Part shown: in pieces, positions 26,135 through 34,554 of the stretch | Numbering within the stretch: position 1 is the stretch's first letter | Layout: each line of letters starts with the position of its first letter | Source of the DNA: Agrobacterium cavarae | GTDB taxonomy: Bacteria > Pseudomonadota > Alphaproteobacteria > Rhizobiales > Rhizobiaceae | Length of the DNA stretch: 64,000 nt | Assembly: GCF_004310285.1 (NCBI RefSeq) | Contig: NZ_SISF01000026.1 | Coordinates: forward strand, 62,001 to 126,000 | Direction: 5' to 3' | Notes under the pieces: generated by a model | Databases searched by the model: none | The model's input: only the letters and a program-made list of their open reading frames with translations | Told to the model about the DNA's origin: nothing | Translations under genes and position numbers: made by a program

Positions 26135-26617
26135 AATTCGCGGTAGGCTCGATAATTGCCAATGAATAGCTGATCCGGTTTATATAATCGACTTCTCACA
26201 CGGTCTGTGGGAGTTTTGCGGAAGTTTCTTCCGACGAAGCGTGGGCTCCGAGACCTATCGTCGTTTGTCAGTCTTATTCTTCCTTGACACGCTCCGCTTT
26301 CCCACGACCCCCACGAGTGTCTGGCAATATGGGCGTGGACCAAATGCCTTTTCGTGCGATTTACTTAGCCCTGTTGTGAATACTCCACCGGCTGAAGCCG
26401 GTGGCTTCCGGTTACGGCTCGAAGCCGGATCGGTCCGCCGTCCGGCGTACGGGGTGCAAAACAAAAACCTATGCGGTTCTTATCGAATTACCGGCACCGC
26501 CGAGCACGTAAATCAGCTCAACCGAATTTCTGTACTCAAGCGCATAAATGCGATCTTCAATCCCATGCCGGCTAAAGCCGTGGGGTTTACGGATCCCCTA
26601 TCGGGGACTCTAAATCC
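26135..26617. repeat. Gene-free stretch with GC-rich hairpins next to the relaxase gene
   Basis: No gene is seen. It contains a perfect hairpin CCACCGGC-TGAA-GCCGGTGG (26385-26404), a related imperfect hairpin around 26567-26590 (GCCGGC-TAAA-GCCG), and TCCCC-TATC-GGGGA near 26594-26607, which may end the relaxase message. The two GCCGGC hairpins resemble the end hairpins of IS200/IS605-like or REP-type elements, but no transposase is present. Confidence 0.5.
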
Positions 26618-29600
26618 TCAATGGCGCTGCCTCGGCTTCTGCTTTCGAGCCTGCGTCTGGCGGTTTGCCTCCTTCTCGGAGAGAAGCTCCTTTTGATCGA
26701 GGCGCTGACGCTCGATTTCAGGCGACTGAGCGGCATCTGCCGGGATCGGTTTGGTGGGGTTCTGTTCGATAGCCTTTTCGGCTCGAACAGCGGCTGAGGC
26801 TTCTGCTTTCGTCCGGTAGGCATGATCGTCGCCACCGCCATCGATCGGTCGTTCTCCGGTCTTTGCGGTGCGTTTTGCCTGCTTCACCTCACGAGCGGCC
26901 TCAGCCTCTGTTTTCTCCTTCACCGTTTGGAGCGCCATCCCGATTTCCGCGTCGGTCCGGCGGACAGCTGGCGCCGCTTCAGCGCCATCGACGAAGCCGA
27001 GCTGCTTGCGCTCGCGGGCGCGCTCTTTCTCCTGCCGCTCCTCGACCTTCGCGCGGGCTGCTGTGAGTTTCTCCTGAAGCTCGGGGTTGGACAGCCTGAA
27101 GCCATGCTCTGCGGCGAGTTCGACGGCGATCGCCTTGTCACGCTCGGAGCCATTGACAGCGACAATACCCCACTTTTCCGACGCCACCCGCATCGCCTCG
27201 AGGATCGAAGCGCGCTCACGATCTGTCGGCTTCACCTTATCGCCTGTATCGAGCGGCGTCTTTGGCCCGTCCGGCGTCTGGGTGGACGCCAGCTCGACTT
27301 TCGCACCCGCCTCTGGCTGGATCACTTGTTCCTCCCGCTTCTGTCGCGCTGCGGCGGCAGGCGTGAATGCCAGTACAGCGTCCCGAAGGTTGGGAGTCTG
27401 AGTCCGATCAAGATGCGCACCGCCAGCACCCTCGGCATCTCGCCGGTCTGTCTGCCGCGTCTGTGTCTGCGTCACGCCCGGAAGGACGCTTGCCTGCTCC
27501 GGACGTTCGCGCGCGATCCGATCCTGGGCGGCGGCAAGCTTCTCCTGGAGCTCCGGATTGGTCAGCTGGAAACCGTGTTCCGCGGCCAGTTCGACAGCCA
27601 GTATCTTGTAGCGATCGGGACCGCCGACACGCACGGCTCCCCACTTTTCCGCGCCGAGTTGGAGAGCTGCGAGCACGGCCTCACGATCCCGAGAGCGGCT
27701 GACCTCCACGCGATCGCCATGATCGGTAAACGCGACAGCGCCGATCCGACCCTCCGGCGCTCGCTGGCTGTAGCGGATATCCTCACCGCGCTTTTCTGCA
27801 ACGAAGCCGACAAAGCTCTGCGGGACAGGCTGAACCCAGGTTTCCCCTTCGATCCGGCCGCGTTTCGCCTCGATTGCGGTCAGAGCCTCGATCATCTTCG
27901 TCTGGCTCACATTCAGCTTCTGACGCAGGCCATCGAACTCCGCAAGCCGCTTTGGCGGCAGGTTCTTCGCCAAGGTATCGAGATTGGTCTCCATCTCGGC
28001 AAATGCCGAGGACATCGTCTCCAGGTCCGCCATGTCAGGCTCCTTTGCTGTCGTAAATTTATGGAAGTATCGTTCGGTCGCTGCCACCACACCGCTCAGG
28101 ACGGCCTCAAGGGTCCGCCGCTGGAAATGGCGTATGGTGTCCGGGGGACCCGCATGACCGGACTCTGCGATCTGCAACTGACCACTCCAGCCAGCAGCAC
28201 TTTCCACGGCATGTCTCAGCCCCTCCTGCCGTGTCGGGATGTGGACGACCTGCTGGCGGACAGCCTCGACGCGGCGACGAACCGTCTCGGAAGCATCACC
28301 CCTCTCAACGCGCCGAATATCCTTCATCTTGAAGCCCGGCGGATTGGCGCGTTCGAAGCGACTGACAGCGTCCATCGGGATGTTTCGTTCGCGTGCCTCC
28401 TGCGCCAGGGCCGCACGCCAGCGCCTGAGATCCTCGATCTTCGGATGCAGTTGCTTGCCGGTCTCCGACACCATCTTTACCACCGCATGGATATGGAGGT
28501 GATTGCGATCTTCGTGCAGCGTGAACAGAAAGCGATGGTCGGCAAACTCCCTGGCGAGCATGGCGCGGGCGGCGCCGACAAAAGCCTCCTTCGACGTCCC
28601 CGGCTTGGCGCTGAGCACGATATGGGCGACATCGCGCCGCTGCTGCGAGCGCAAATCCCGCTTCCAGTCCCGTGCCTCATCCAGAATCGAGTATTCGCCG
28701 CCGACCTCGTGCTGCCCAACAAAAGCGCCGGCCTTGTCCATTCGGACCGCGGTGATCGTGTGGCGGCCAGCCTTCTGCAGCTGGCCGAGCGCGCGTGCGA
28801 CGCCCTCGACCCCGTGACTGAAGCCATGCACGTCGACACGCGCCTCCGCCCCAAAAGCACCTTTCAACCGCGCTTCAAGGTCCCGCAGCGATTTGCGGTT
28901 ATCGAATATCCGGCCAGCTCGCGTCTCCCCCTCCAGGCGCCGCCGCGCGGCACTGATCACCAGCTCGACACGCCGGCCATCCCCGCCAACATCGCTTTGC
29001 CAGGCGATCCTGTGACCGGTAAGGGCGCCTTTCAGTCTCTCACCGACTACATCATGCGATAAATCTTCCGACGAAGGCAGGGTGAGTGATAGGCGCAGCA
29101 CGTCCTTTGAGGGCTTGCGGCCATCCTCTTCGGCCCAATCGTTCGCCAACGCCTTGATCCAGTCGCGCCCCTCGAGCAACTCGCCGGCTTCGTTCTCGAC
29201 GGGGAGTTCACCATCGCGGCTCTGATAGCCGAGCAACTTGCCAACCCGCGTCTTCCCAGCCGCAAAGCTGACGAGCTTGACCACGGCGGGCTGAGAGACT
29301 CGTGCAATGGACCGCCGGAAAACCGCAGGCCTATCCGACAGGGCAGTCGCACTTGCCCCCGCCTCATCCTGGCTCCTCTGTCCAACACGGCGTGAAGTGG
29401 CTTTCCGGCCACCGGAACCACTGCCGGGGCGCCGGCGCAACTCATCGTCGAACAGCACTGGCTGCGACGTTGGACCGGTCCAGGGGCGGCCACCCGATTG
29501 CGGTCGCCCCTCGTACGTCACTGGCGGACGCCCGCGCTTTCGGATCCCGTCGGCCTTGCCTGCATCGAGACCTGGCAGGCTTGCCAGAGGCCGCTTCTTG

Positions 29601-29647
29601 CGCTCCGCCTCATCCAGCAATGCCAGAAAGCCGCCGAGATCAAACAT
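26618..29647 (-). CDS. VirD2-class conjugative relaxase
   Basis: 1009 residues. The relaxase histidine triad is intact in HEDRNHLHIHAVVK (H383, H385, H387). A candidate catalytic tyrosine lies in KLLGYQSRDGE (Y141), matching the YxxRDG motif of MOBP relaxases. Between them residues 117-290 and 295-400 look like two related half-domains. The C-terminal 600 residues carry two similar segments (EKWGAVRV.. and EKWGIVAV..ELAAEHGF) like LPD-type plasmid domains. It cuts the oriT at 30145 and leads DNA to the coupling protein. The start overlaps the MobC-like gene by eight bases. Confidence 0.88.
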   Translation of the reverse strand: MFDLGGFLALLDEAERKKRPLASLPGLDAGKADGIRKRGRPPVTYEGRPQSGGRPWTGPTSQPVLFDDELRRRPGSGSGGRKATSRRVGQRSQDEAGASATALSDRPAVFRRSIARVSQPAVVKLVSFAAGKTRVGKLLGYQSRDGELPVENEAGELLEGRDWIKALANDWAEEDGRKPSKDVLRLSLTLPSSEDLSHDVVGERLKGALTGHRIAWQSDVGGDGRRVELVISAARRRLEGETRAGRIFDNRKSLRDLEARLKGAFGAEARVDVHGFSHGVEGVARALGQLQKAGRHTITAVRMDKAGAFVGQHEVGGEYSILDEARDWKRDLRSQQRRDVAHIVLSAKPGTSKEAFVGAARAMLAREFADHRFLFTLHEDRNHLHIHAVVKMVSETGKQLHPKIEDLRRWRAALAQEARERNIPMDAVSRFERANPPGFKMKDIRRVERGDASETVRRRVEAVRQQVVHIPTRQEGLRHAVESAAGWSGQLQIAESGHAGPPDTIRHFQRRTLEAVLSGVVAATERYFHKFTTAKEPDMADLETMSSAFAEMETNLDTLAKNLPPKRLAEFDGLRQKLNVSQTKMIEALTAIEAKRGRIEGETWVQPVPQSFVGFVAEKRGEDIRYSQRAPEGRIGAVAFTDHGDRVEVSRSRDREAVLAALQLGAEKWGAVRVGGPDRYKILAVELAAEHGFQLTNPELQEKLAAAQDRIARERPEQASVLPGVTQTQTRQTDRRDAEGAGGAHLDRTQTPNLRDAVLAFTPAAAARQKREEQVIQPEAGAKVELASTQTPDGPKTPLDTGDKVKPTDRERASILEAMRVASEKWGIVAVNGSERDKAIAVELAAEHGFRLSNPELQEKLTAARAKVEERQEKERARERKQLGFVDGAEAAPAVRRTDAEIGMALQTVKEKTEAEAAREVKQAKRTAKTGERPIDGGGDDHAYRTKAEASAAVRAEKAIEQNPTKPIPADAAQSPEIERQRLDQKELLSEKEANRQTQARKQKPRQRH

Positions 29648-30029
29648 CGCCGGTCACCCTCTGGCGGGCGACACGCTGCTCCTCATCGCACATCGCGCGG
29701 ATCTCGGATGCCTGGTCGTTTACCAGCCGTGCCAGACGGCCAATCCCATCGATCAACACTTCGAAGGCGGGATCGTCCTTGCCGCTCAAGCCGCGCGCAA
29801 TCCGGTCGAGGCTGCCACCAACCTGCCGGAGCTCCTCGGCATGGACGCGAACAGCGAAACCACCCTCCCCGTCCAGTGTCGCCCCAAAGCCACCGGCCCG
29901 GCGGGACAGCCGCCGCAGGACCTCGCTGACACTCAACCCGACATCCACGCTGAACGTCCGAAGAGCGAGAAACTCTGCCTCGCTCAGGCGCACATGCACG
30001 ACTTTCTGTCGGGTGGAATGCCTCGCCAT
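29640..30029 (-). CDS. MobC-like relaxosome accessory protein
   Basis: 129 residues. The start KVVHVRLSEAEFLALRTFSVDVGLSVSEVLRRLSRRA is a ribbon-helix-helix opening as in MobC/TraJ-like nicking accessory proteins, followed by a helical half LRQVGGSLDRIARGLSGKDDPAFEVLIDGIGRLARLV typical of MobC. It binds oriT next to nic and loads the relaxase. It is the first gene after the oriT on that side and overlaps the relaxase start. Confidence 0.85.
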   Translation of the reverse strand: MARHSTRQKVVHVRLSEAEFLALRTFSVDVGLSVSEVLRRLSRRAGGFGATLDGEGGFAVRVHAEELRQVGGSLDRIARGLSGKDDPAFEVLIDGIGRLARLVNDQASEIRAMCDEEQRVARQRVTGDV

Positions 30030-30115
30030 GATCCTTGCTCACCGCCTCTTCTTCTCTCCTGGTCGCGGCTTCCGCGACTGCCGGGAGGATCTTTTCGCCC
30101 GTTTCGGGCACACGC

Positions 30116-30148
30116 CAGTTTTGTATCACCAAAACTGCTATCCTGCCA
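30116..30148 (+). other. oriT: Origin of transfer, nic region
   Basis: An inverted repeat CAGTTTTG (30116-30123) / CAAAACTG (30130-30137) is followed after one base by TATCCTG (30139-30145) and then CCA. TATCCTG^C is the nick consensus of RP4-class relaxases, and TATCCTGCCA is the core of the T-DNA border. The nick would fall between 30145 and 30146, eight bases from the repeat, the same distance as in RP4. It lies 87 bases from the MobC-like gene. The nick itself is inferred. Confidence 0.85.
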
Positions 30149-30184
30149 TCCAAAAATAGAGAAAAATTCAATTATTTCCGTGGG

Positions 30185-30543
30185 TTAAGTGGCTCTATAG
30201 CCATGTGCGGCCCGCCTGGCTGTAGTGGCTCATGAGGCTCAGGGCGTGCCCTGGAACGAAGTCGTCGGATTTCGGGTCTTTGTAGGCGCGGCCGACGCGC
30301 TGACAGCTAAATGTTCAACCAATGACCGAGTTTCCAACGACTTGAGTGGCCGTATAACCTAGTGCTGCTCGTCGTGGCGGTTGCGACCGTCGAGGCTAAA
30401 TGACGGCCTTGCGATAGTGCAGCCTTATTGCAGGGCCGTTGCCGGCATAGCCGGAGCCCTGCCGCCCAAATGCAGGGATTTCCGGCAATTAGCGTGGCTG
30501 TTCGGCCATCTGTGGCTCGTCTGGCCGCAATGGCCCAACGGGC
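30185..30543 (+). repeat. Three imperfect ~53-base repeats beside oriT
   Basis: Copies begin at 30185, 30342 and 30489, about 150 bases apart. They share the framework GTGGC-n-GT ... CC-n-GTG-n-GGCTCGTC ... TGGC ... CA-n-GAGGCT. Two copies contain short hairpins of the TGGCT-loop-AGCCA kind. No gene spans them (oriT to virC1-like gene, 30149-30818). They could be protein-binding sites of the relaxosome or a structured RNA. Confidence 0.55.
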
Positions 30544-30818
30544 TTGTTCGACCGCATTGGCACACCGATCGGATGATTTAATATGACATATATGAATAAT
30601 TGTTAGTGAGTTCGTCAGTCTTCGACCAGAGTTGAGGGCAGCCCCATTCGAGGGTCCATGCGGGGAATACCTACCAGTCTCTACGCGCGCCAAGAAGGCC
30701 TAGTCAATAACGGGCCGCGTTGGCTCGTGGGCCACGCGTGACTTATCAGCCTTGGCAGCCTGTCCGTTTACTGTTATATTACGTATATGACTATTTATCA
30801 TGCTTATCGTGAGGGCCG

Positions 30819-31508
30819 ATGACGATCCTTGCTTTCGCTCATTCAAAGGGCGGGGTCGGCAAGTCGACCTTATGCCTGTTGATTGCCTCCGAACTCGCGC
30901 GCAGCGGAACACGCGTGCTCATCATCGATGCAGACCATCTGCAGCAATCCTGCCTGCAATGGACCGAGCGCTGCCGCGCAGCGAACTCTCTCGCGGCCAC
31001 CCTGTCAACGGAGCCTGCCTCCAAGCCCGACGACCTGAAACGGATTCTCAAGTCTACCAAAGCCGACATCGTTCTCATCGACGTCCAAGGCTCCATGCAC
31101 GATCTCCTTATCGCGGCGATCGTCGCGAGTGATCTCACGCTGGTCCCCTCCAAGGCGAACGTCATGGAGATGATAGAAACGGTGAAGCTCTTCGAATGGG
31201 CAACCATCCTGAAGCGCGCGCCGCTCCGCCTCGTACTCAATCGCGTCGACGGTATCGACACCAATACGACAGCGTTCCGGGATGCCGTCCGCATGATCCG
31301 CGAGCATAGACTTCCGGCCCTGCCGACCTTCGTCCGCGCCCGCAAGATCTACGAGCAATTCACCCGCGATGCCGGTTCGCTCCACCACATCGCCCGAGAC
31401 CCCTCCAAGGCGGAGCAGGTGGTCAAGGCACGGGCCAACATCCTTGGTCTTATCGCAGACATCACCGCGGCGATCGATCTCCCCGCATCAAAGGACGGCT
31501 CCGAATGA
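30819..31508 (+). CDS. virC1-like: VirC1/ParA-like ATPase
   Basis: 229 residues, nearly the same as VirC1 of Agrobacterium. The deviant Walker A is SKGGVGKST at the N-terminus, Walker A-prime LIIDADHLQQS and Walker B DIVLIDVQGS follow. VirC1 binds next to T-DNA borders and promotes relaxosome assembly and delivery to the cell pole; a ParA partition role is the alternative, but the plasmid already has RepA. It starts 670 bases from nic, with GTGAGGG upstream of the ATG, and overlaps the next gene. Confidence 0.8.
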   Translation: MTILAFAHSKGGVGKSTLCLLIASELARSGTRVLIIDADHLQQSCLQWTERCRAANSLAATLSTEPASKPDDLKRILKSTKADIVLIDVQGSMHDLLIAAIVASDLTLVPSKANVMEMIETVKLFEWATILKRAPLRLVLNRVDGIDTNTTAFRDAVRMIREHRLPALPTFVRARKIYEQFTRDAGSLHHIARDPSKAEQVVKARANILGLIADITAAIDLPASKDGSE

Positions 31509-31819
31509 CACAATTTCCTCCCCTTCCCAGAGGTCGCCGCAATCTCGATGACCTCGACGCCCTGATCGACGCTTCCATCGGCCAGTCCGAAGTCGGTCAG
31601 GACCAGCGTCATGGCAGCACGACCAGTGTCTCCCCGATACAAGTCGATCGTGAGCGGCCGCAAGCCGCATCGCACCCCGGCGCAGGCCCCGAACGGTTTC
31701 GTGTCATGATCGACCCCGCCGTGATCGTCGCGACCAAGCATCTCGCTCTTGAAAGAAAAGTCGCCCCCTCGGAGATCGTCGAGCTGGCGCTGCGGCAGTA
31801 TCTCAACCTCGAAACATGA
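31505..31819 (+). CDS. Ribbon-helix-helix protein, VirC2-like
   Basis: 104 residues, ATGA overlap with the VirC1-like gene. The C-terminal 40 residues (RFRVMIDPAVIVATKHLALERKVAPSEIVELALRQYL) form a ribbon-helix-helix; the N-terminus is low-complexity. VirC2 is a longer double RHH protein that works with VirC1 at border sequences. Here the order virC1-virC2 and proximity to a border-like nic support the same role, but only one RHH is visible. Confidence 0.65.
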   Translation: MTQFPPLPRGRRNLDDLDALIDASIGQSEVGQDQRHGSTTSVSPIQVDRERPQAASHPGAGPERFRVMIDPAVIVATKHLALERKVAPSEIVELALRQYLNLET

Positions 31820-31875
31820 CCGTCTCTCGCGCGTGCGCGTGCACTCGAGGCACCCAGAGAGAACTGGAAAACTAA

Positions 31876-32111
31876 ATGGCGAAAGAACCGGACTTGAAGG
31901 AACTGGTTGAGGAGATCGAAGACATCGTGGATGACACGCACGACCTTAACACCCAAAAGGCGGGGTGTACAAGAAGGCGCGATCCAAAGGCTACGATGTG
32001 CGAACTCTCAAAAAGGTCGTCAGCCAACGGCGGAGACGTGGTCACGGTGGTCAGGCGAAAATTCAGGTCCATGACAGCACTGTCGAGCGATACCACGCCT
32101 TGCTGGAATGA
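31876..32111 (+). pseudogene. Frameshifted small gene with GapR/DUF2312-like end
   Basis: The ATG at 31876 opens an acidic frame (DLKELVEEIEDIVDDTHDLNTQ). After the AAAAGGCGGGG tract near 31960 the frame that looks coding shifts and reads GVYKKARSKGYDVRTLKKVVSQRRR ... VERYHALLE, similar to the DUF2312/GapR motif (VYAEAK-GYDxKxLRxIVxxRK). The apparent 86-codon frame is therefore probably a shifted relic. Sequencing error cannot be excluded. Confidence 0.5.
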
Positions 32112-32142
32112 GCGACCGAGTACCTGGACATCATGAACTCTC

Positions 32143-33360
32143 TCACGATGCCGACCTTTGGCCGTCCGCGCCAGCAGCACGCAGCAGTGCCATCAGCATC
32201 GGCCCAAGTGAGAACTCACCTTGTTCCGCCCTTCGCGTCAGGTCGCGGAGATATCCACCGGCCGAGTTGATATGCCCTGCCCTTTCGAGGATACAGGCGA
32301 TGGCCGTGGCGGCATTTTCAGGCCCCATGACCTCGCAGGCAAGCTGATATGCCGACGGGCTCACCCCCAGCATCGATCGGACCACAACGGCTGCAGCCAT
32401 CAGGTCGCGCCACCGCTCCACTTTGCCGTCCGGACTGTAGTCGGCTATTTGCGGGCAAGCCCTCAAAACCATCCCCAATGGGAAAGCCGTCAGCGTCTCA
32501 CGCTTTGGCTTCTGATTTGTCGCAACGGTCACGCCCTGCTCTTTTTCGGAGCTAGGTTCAAGTTCATTAAGGGATTCGGGTTTTGAATTCTGTATGTGGC
32601 ACCCATCTTGGACATCATTGCCGTCTGTTTTTTGTGTTTTAAGCTGAATTTCCAATTGGTTGAGAATCTCCTCACGAAGGACGCTCATCTCGTTGAGAAC
32701 AATTTCGATATCTGTGCGGGAAGGATGTCGCGGCAGACGGGAAACCAGATCGACATAGATGGCCTCAATGGCTGTCCAGTCACCCTCAGCACCCTCCTCA
32801 ATGGCAGCGCTGATCAGCTTGCGGACGTCGCGGCGGCAGATGGTCAAGGCTTCTCTGGCGAGCTTGTAGCGGCGCCTTTCGGCGACCACATCCTGTGCGC
32901 GCTGAGCCAACTCCTCAGCTCTTACGAGGAGCGGAGAGAGATCGAAACCGTAGGCCGCCTCAATCTCCCCTGCCCCGTCCCGATGGACATAGCGTTTGCC
33001 ATTCGGGCTGTCGCGGCGCTGGATAAGGCCGGCCTCGACAAGCGCTGCTAGGTGACGACGCAGGGTCGTCCCCGCAATCCCATGGGCGCGGAGGGAGAGC
33101 TGTTGGTTCGACGGGAAGACCACAAGGCCCTGCTCTACCGACAGTTCCTTCTCAGGATAAAAGCTCAGCAATGCGTCAAGCACGGCTAGGGCACGATCCT
33201 GAAGCCCCAGAGTCTCTCTCGCCTCGCATGCGTCTCGGAAAACACGCCACTTATCGACAGGTCTGGCATCCTGATTTCGAGCCGCTTCGAACTGGCCTTT
33301 TACCAAGGCAAGCTTCGCTGGCCGCCGCCCGAACGGCGTCGTCACATTTCCACTTTGCAT
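32143..33360 (-). CDS. repC: RepC replication initiator
   Basis: 405 residues, the family's usual length. It starts with the RepC opening (TPFGRRPAKLALVKGQ) and contains FRDACEARETLGLQDRALAVLDALLSFYPE, SNQQLSLRAHGIAGTTLRRHLAALVEAGLIQRRDSPNGKRY, a winged helix, all strongly diagnostic. The C-terminus has the domain QIADYSPDGKVERWRDLMAAAVVVRSMLGVSPSAY. The replication origin of repABC plasmids lies inside repC. Expression is probably limited by the antisense RNA upstream. Confidence 0.97.
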   Translation of the reverse strand: MQSGNVTTPFGRRPAKLALVKGQFEAARNQDARPVDKWRVFRDACEARETLGLQDRALAVLDALLSFYPEKELSVEQGLVVFPSNQQLSLRAHGIAGTTLRRHLAALVEAGLIQRRDSPNGKRYVHRDGAGEIEAAYGFDLSPLLVRAEELAQRAQDVVAERRRYKLAREALTICRRDVRKLISAAIEEGAEGDWTAIEAIYVDLVSRLPRHPSRTDIEIVLNEMSVLREEILNQLEIQLKTQKTDGNDVQDGCHIQNSKPESLNELEPSSEKEQGVTVATNQKPKRETLTAFPLGMVLRACPQIADYSPDGKVERWRDLMAAAVVVRSMLGVSPSAYQLACEVMGPENAATAIACILERAGHINSAGGYLRDLTRRAEQGEFSLGPMLMALLRAAGADGQRSAS

Positions 33361-33413
33361 CTTCCTTCACCTTTCAAAAGGCAAAAGAAATTCGCTCACC
33401 AAAACGGCGCTAA

Positions 33414-33520
33414 ATGCTTGACAGCGATTCCGGGAAATGCGAATCTCGATCTTGCTAGAGAATACGAGAAGGGCTTCCACGGCTTAGGTCGATTGGGGGC
33501 CTTTTTCTTTTGCGGACTTG
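33414..33520 (+). ncRNA. Probable counter-transcribed RNA between repB and repC
   Basis: The repB-repC gap of repABC plasmids encodes an antisense RNA (ctRNA, incA) on the strand opposite to rep. Here the plus strand has TTGACA at 33418-33423 as a -35 candidate and, at about 33470-33506, a stem (AAGG-G-CTTCC pairing with GGGGGCCTT) followed by TTTTT, a Rho-independent terminator. The -10 is weak by eye (GAATCT). Ends are approximate. Confidence 0.6.
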
Positions 33521-33538
33521 TCTCCATTTTCGAATTAA

Positions 33539-33554
33539 ATTGTCAGATGACAAT
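33539..33554. promoter_or_regulatory. Palindrome after repB, candidate partition site (copy 1)
   Basis: ATTGTCA-GA-TGACAAT is a perfect 7+7 palindrome five bases after the repB stop. The same palindrome with one central change lies upstream of repA. RepB-binding parS sites of repABC plasmids are palindromes in these positions, but the usual GTT...AAC form is not matched. Confidence 0.5.
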
Positions 33555-33558
33555 TCGC

Positions 33559-34554
33559 TTAAGTGTCTGCCTTCGTGGACATTTCTTTTTCGAAGGCTGT
33601 AACGAGATCCGGCATGCGACTCGAAAGAAACGCAGCAAACTCTTTCGACGTCACCGCGAGTTTAGATGCGCGCGATCCGTGCTCAAACGATCCGAGAACC
33701 CGGCCATCTTCGGTCCGTATCGGCTCTTTTCGGTTCGGTTTTGTCGGGACGGGCTCCTGAACGCTTTTCCAGAGCCGCTCGAAACGAGTGTTAGAATCTG
33801 CTTCGACAAACTCAGGAGAACGAATTTCAGACTGCACCCGCTGCGCTACAGTGACGCTCTTCAAGCGTTCGACAATTGCGAGCCAACGTGGTCGGCCTAC
33901 CTTGGGTGCAGGGCCAATGGCCAAAATAATATCTTGACCCACACCTTCTGCTACCTGAAGCAAGCGAGACGTTTCGGGCTTATCGACAGACAAAGCTTTC
34001 GCGATCGTGTCGCGATCGAAACCGTGCGTTTCAAGCCGCTGGGCAAACAACGCCTTTTCGATAAAGCTCAGATCTACACGAGGACCGTTTTCTTGGCCTT
34101 GCGCCAAAACCACTTCTTCATCTGACAACGCTTTCACAACCGCCCTGACGGGGCGGCCTGTCAGGGCGGCGACGCGCAAGCGGCGATGACCGTATGCGGC
34201 TTGGTAACGTCCTGGATTAGAAGGATGCGGCCTCACAAGGATCGGAACCTGTTGACCGCTCTCTGAGATAGACGACACCAAGCGATCGAATTCTGGATCA
34301 TTCTGTTCCGCGATGCGATCTTGTACAAATGCGGCATCAACAAATGCCGGGTCGAGTTCGACGACTTTGTCACCTGCGGCGAGCACCTGCCGCAGCTCCT
34401 TGGCCGCTGCGGCCTCTCCACTTAGACGCTCCATGGATAGATTCATCGCACGAACCGCCCCACTTGGTTTGTGGGGCTGCGGTGCTACCTGGACACCACC
34501 TGTGCTTTGACCGGACTCACTGATCAAGGTTTTAAGGACATCCCTCGCCTTCAT
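33559..34554 (-). CDS. repB: RepB partition protein (ParB family)
   Basis: 331 residues. MKARDVLKTLISES opens the protein as in other RepB. The ParB nuclease-like box is QQVPILVRPHPSNPGRYQAAYGHRRLRVAALTGRPVRAVVK, followed by the helix-turn-helix LETHGFDRDTIAKALSVDKPETSRLLQVAEGV. It binds parS and works with RepA to segregate the plasmid. The ATG overlaps the repA stop (ATGA). Confidence 0.97.
   Translation of the reverse strand: MKARDVLKTLISESGQSTGGVQVAPQPHKPSGAVRAMNLSMERLSGEAAAAKELRQVLAAGDKVVELDPAFVDAAFVQDRIAEQNDPEFDRLVSSISESGQQVPILVRPHPSNPGRYQAAYGHRRLRVAALTGRPVRAVVKALSDEEVVLAQGQENGPRVDLSFIEKALFAQRLETHGFDRDTIAKALSVDKPETSRLLQVAEGVGQDIILAIGPAPKVGRPRWLAIVERLKSVTVAQRVQSEIRSPEFVEADSNTRFERLWKSVQEPVPTKPNRKEPIRTEDGRVLGSFEHGSRASKLAVTSKEFAAFLSSRMPDLVTAFEKEMSTKADT

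Noticed and set aside
26822-29062. 746-codon open frame opposite the relaxase gene
   Set aside because: It mirrors the relaxase codons in GC-rich DNA, has no known motif and no ribosome site; the relaxase with its HxHxH triad explains the region.
30116-30148. Reading the border-like site as a true T-DNA border
   Set aside because: Only the core matches, the outer border positions differ, no second border or plant-type genes are seen, and an adjacent conjugative relaxase/MobC pair makes oriT the better reading.
30185-30543. CRISPR array
   Set aside because: Repeats are imperfect, about 150 bases apart and contain hairpins; spacer lengths and repeat identity do not fit CRISPR.
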